Assembly: GCA_015350385.1 (NCBI GenBank)
Contig: WNKI01000001.1
Coordinates: 5,215,010 to 5,279,009, forward strand
DNA length: 64,000 nt
Direction of reading: 5' to 3'
Origin: Aculops lycopersici
Lineage: Eukaryota > Arthropoda > Arachnida > Trombidiformes > Eriophyidae
The position numbers were made by a program, and so were the translations under genes. Below the pieces are notes generated by a model. It saw nothing but the letters and a program-made list of their open reading frames with translations, was not told where the DNA came from and searched no databases. Shown piece by piece: positions 60,291 to 64,000 of the stretch. Position 1 is the stretch's first letter, and the number at the start of each line of letters is the position of its first letter.

Positions 60291-61270
60291 AGTGACTTGT
60301 CATGTGGTCGCCTTGTTGTTGTTGTTCTGCTTCTTTCCTGTTTCCTCGTGTGTGCTACCGAGACAATATTTAAAACTCGCCAGCGGAAACCGTGAAATAC
60401 TTCGCAGTCGGAGTCGCGGTGGCCGTGGTCGTGGCCACAAGCTTTTCGAAGCGCGACCGCCGGCTAATTCAATTTACAAATTCAATTCAATTCAATTGAA
60501 TCCAATCTAATCCTCGCCGTCGCTTTGGCGCAGCCATCACCCACAAACACAAACATCCAGGTAGCCAGTTGCGCCGCCAGGTAAGCCGCAAGTAAGTCGC
60601 GCACATACTACAATTGGCGACGTGCTTGCGGTTGGTCTGCGGTGTATATATATATATATATAAAAGTGTATGTCGTCTCGTCATGTTGCGGGCAGCTGCC
60701 ACAATTTTGGTCTCAACTTCAAACGGACGACGACGACGACGGAGAGTCTCATCGGATCGATCGCTCGCCTGGAGTGCAAACAACAACCACCAGAGAGACT
60801 TTGTGTTTGTCTGTCAGTTTTGTCCAGTCATGCTAATGTTAGTATATAATATAACATATAATATAATACTACAAGGAAAAGAATGAGGGAAAGGCAAATC
60901 ATCTTTCCCTATGCCGTCCTGTCCCTAATGGCGATGCGCTTTTCAGGCGCCTTTGTCGCCATGTTGGTTGGTGGCCGCAAATCGAGCAGCCGATCGATTT
61001 CTTCCCATTCTTTCAATTCAATTGATTTCAGAGATTCGTTTATCCTAAACTTGTGGCATATGATAATATACTGGCCACAAAAGAGAAAGAGAGGGAGAGG
61101 GAGAGACTCCCAGTTGCTCACGCTGTTGGTGTGTCCAAATGTTGGGTGCGTCATGAGCATCGATCATCTTGCACACGAGACCGGGGGAAGTGGGGGACGT
61201 GCGCTATGGATTGGCGGTCCACCTGTTGCGCGCTCGTCTCCAATTGTTGCTGTTGTTTTCTTCCTCCGTA

Positions 61271-61300
61271 GCTCGTTTATTTACCTGGAAATAAACGAGC
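61271..61300. repeat. Perfect hairpin, 12-bp arms, 6-base loop
   Basis: GCTCGTTTATTT (61271-61282) and its exact reverse complement (61289-61300). Confidence 0.9.
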
Positions 61301-64000
61301 AACTTTTTTCCTTCTCTCTCTCTCTTTCTCATTTTTTCCCGTGAATTATGCCCTCGCAAAGCAAACGGCTCCTCTCAAATTCCCGCCGCAATCTTCTCTC
61401 GGCCTCTAAACTCTCATTTCGCTTGAGGGCTCGAGACGAGAGCCCGCAAATTTGAAGGCTAATGAGCGGCAACTCCAGCCGAAGCTGAGAAATGGAAATA
61501 GATTCAGATTTAGAATGGCCATAAGAGAGGAAGGAAAAAGAAGTATCATTGCTGCAGCTACTGCCGCCTCTCCTCCTCTTATTAGTGCCAACCGCCCGTC
61601 GACTTGAGCCAATCGAAGTTCAGAACTGGGGGCAGCAATGGTCGAGTCGATTGACAAGCAGACTTGCTCATTTAGCGAGCGGCCACTCATCCTGAGTCTG
61701 GCGCCACCCTAACGGCGTTGGCGGATGTTGCCACTTACCACCAATCGACGCATGGGTCATTAGGGATGCCGGAGGAGTTTGGTTCAGGTGAGTTGAGTTG
61801 AGTTGAGTTGAGGTTAAGGCTGAGCTTTGAGTTGGACAAAGAGAATGGTTGTGAGTGAACCTCCAAAGAATCTCATTGTCTAGAGGCTTCGAGCGTTCGT
61901 CTTTTTTCTTGGTTGTCTCTGCACAGTATATTTTGATGCGCCGCGGAATCCCACTGTCAACAGGTTGCTGCTTTTTCCTTGTCTCTTCTCCTCTCCTCTC
62001 CTCCCCTCGTTTGCCTGAGTGGAAATACGAAACCGAAAGTCCTCTTCTCGCTGCCTCTACCTGTGGTTTGTTTTTGTGGTTATGAAAAGTAAATATGCAA
62101 AAATGGAAATTGAAAGTGAAAAAACAATTTCATTTTTTCCATCTCTCAATCTCAACTCATCGGTCGATCACAATAGCAAGCTGAGAAATATAATACTATT
62201 AGATTCCCACACGAGAGACGGGGATATAATTTTCAGCGGAGGAGTGAGGAGGAAACAAATATACAAAGTAGTAGGATAATAATAATAAGAGGAAGATTGG
62301 ATTTTGTGATAGGCGCCGGACTCAAGCTGCGCCAACAAGTTGGAGTGGAGAAAGTTTTCAGGGGAGAGGGCGAGAGAAAAAATCTTTCTCTCCTGTATTT
62401 CTTTCACCTGAAAAATACACTTGGCATTTGGGGTAATTGAGTGATGATCAGATTCCAAACCACGGCCAGACGATTGGTGCGAGTTTCTGGTGTATCTGTG
62501 TTGGTGTGTGCGTGCGAATCACAGGTGAGCATGAGCAACCACTTGTTTGCTTCCTCCCTCTCTCGAATTCGAATCAAAATCTACCAGTGTCCTTAGCCAA
62601 CTTTCTTCTATTACATTGGCCCCAAGTGAACTGTGACTTTTTCCCTCGAACACCTGTGATTCTTGTCTCCAATTTCTACAAAGAAAGAGGCAGGAAAATC
62701 ATGTCTTGTCATCATTTGAACCAGATTTAGAGCTAATAATAACCAATTGCGACTTGCTCTCTCACTCGTCCAATTGGTTTGCCGCCTCGCTGGCCACACG
62801 ACAAGCTATCAATCAATTGTAGGTGGTTTTCTATTCTGTACTTCTCTATTCTGTTCCCGGCCCCAATCACTCGGTGGAAGCGGCAGTTGGTACACTTGAA
62901 TTCTGTGATTCTGTGACACCAGCTTCTCCGTCGTGGTTCCCACCACGAGAACCACGACCGCCACACACACAACAGCAGCAGCAGCAGCAGCGGCGGCGGC
63001 GGCGGCGTCAATAGGATGACACAATTGAATTTGGCGCACACTTGTTGCTTGTCCGCTCAGCTGGCCTACCTGGTGCTACCTGCCCACTACCGGCGCGCGA
63101 GAGAGTGGTCATCGAGGCGAACCTTAATTCTCAGGCAACTTTATCGGCTGGCTGGTTTCTGTGTTGCCGTTGCCGTTGTTGCTGTTGCTGTTGTTGTTCA
63201 TTGTCACCGTGTCCGCCGGTGGCTATTAAATCTTGCCGCCGCCGCCTCTACTTCTGCTGTCCACCGCCCACCATTAAGTGTGTGCACTCTATCGATTGCT
63301 CGATCAATCGTTCTCGTTCGGACCAAAGAGACGGATAATCACAATTTGAGGGCTTGAGTTTGCGAGGAGGAAAGAAGAAAGGAAAGAGGAGGAAGAAGGA
63401 GAAGAAGAAGAAGCGGAATTATATTGTATGTGTCTGTTGGTTTGCGGCTACCGAGGGATCAATTTGTGATTGGATTTGATCTGGAGCTCGGCGCTACCAT
63501 TTTCGTGAACCACCGTGGCTCCAACAAATCGGTTGATAGAGAGCAGAGTGGACACTGGAAACTGGACACTGGATTGCGAATAGTGGACAGTGGAGGTAAA
63601 GCTAAAGCTACAGGACAAGGTAAAGGTGAGGTAGACAAGAGGGAGAAGGCGGCGAGATTTAATAACCGCAGCGCGGCAACAGTGGCCAGCACGCTGACAA
63701 TGAAAAAACCGGCAACCGCGGGATTAAATTGGGATTGGATTTGATTTGGCGCTCACGATTTTTGTCTACCGTCCGCTTGTATGTCTCTCCGTCTGTCTGT
63801 CTTTTTCGAGTGAGGAAACCAAGTGAGGAAAATTGGAGGCCCTCAAAAAGTGGGAAAGATGCTCACATTATTATGCAAGATTATCGTTGGAGCAGATCGG
63901 CTCCAGGTAAGAATCGAAGATGCTGACAATGGGTTCTGTGTGCCGTGCGATCAAGACGATAAGCAATTCGTGTGTTTGCGGCTTCACCTGGCGGCGGCGT

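Larger units (their letters stand above)
53582..64000. other. Gene-free interval upstream of the Toll-like receptor exons
   Basis: No complete coding region can be supported. It probably contains the promoter and upstream exons of the receptor. Contents noted are hairpins at 54091-54128, 55931-55971, 58653-58676 and 61271-61300, a block of hexamer and pentamer repeats at 59.2-60.3 kb, and a possible signal-peptide-like exon end at 58253. Confidence 0.5.

Overview
This window is nuclear DNA of a metazoan, most likely an arthropod and quite possibly a mite or other chelicerate. The reasons are spliceosomal GT-AG introns, a Toll receptor of the multi-cysteine-cluster type, a cyclin B3, a proteoglycan-linker glucuronosyltransferase, and many homopolymer-rich proteins (Q, N, H, S, A). 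There are no bacterial-style operons. A 62-base run of N inside a (GA)n tract marks an assembly gap. Placement below phylum level is inference.

The first 12 kb is compact, fairly AT-rich and made of housekeeping genes: lysyl-tRNA synthetase (+, one exon), glucuronosyltransferase I (-, one exon), ribose-5-phosphate isomerase A (-, two exons), RNA polymerase III subunit RPC6 (+, one exon) and cyclin B3 (-, one exon). Two related TA-flanked inverted-repeat elements lie here. A 170-bp element sits between the convergent synthetase and glucuronosyltransferase genes. A 390-bp near-perfect foldback fills about half of the shared promoter interval between the divergent isomerase and RPC6 genes.

From 12.6 kb on, the sequence is GC-richer, gene-poor and full of microsatellites. 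Three large minus-strand genes are supported. The first is an unrecognised 1827-residue disordered protein in a single exon, with an N-terminal hydrophobic signal/anchor. The second is a four-exon single-pass membrane protein with an expanded, synaptotagmin-like C2 region. The third is a Toll-like receptor whose TIR domain is split by a 4.3-kb intron and carries a roughly 65-residue low-complexity insertion. Long tracts at 18.2-26.2, 30.8-44.2 and 53.6-64 kb hold no coding region I can support.

The most striking observation is that the cyclin B3 gene appears to begin with a rearranged duplicate of the 5' end of the nearby ribose-5-phosphate isomerase gene. Similarity covers the 5' untranslated sequence, the first ten codons and a further 22 codons around the isomerase active-site motif, joined in frame by a deletion that removes the intron. 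Other points worth checking are a dense cluster of ETS-type CCGGAAGT words at 33-42 kb, a scatter of perfect 11-16-bp hairpins in non-coding DNA, and a near-palindromic AATAAA pair between the convergent RPC6 and cyclin genes. I saw no CRISPR array, rRNA or tRNA.
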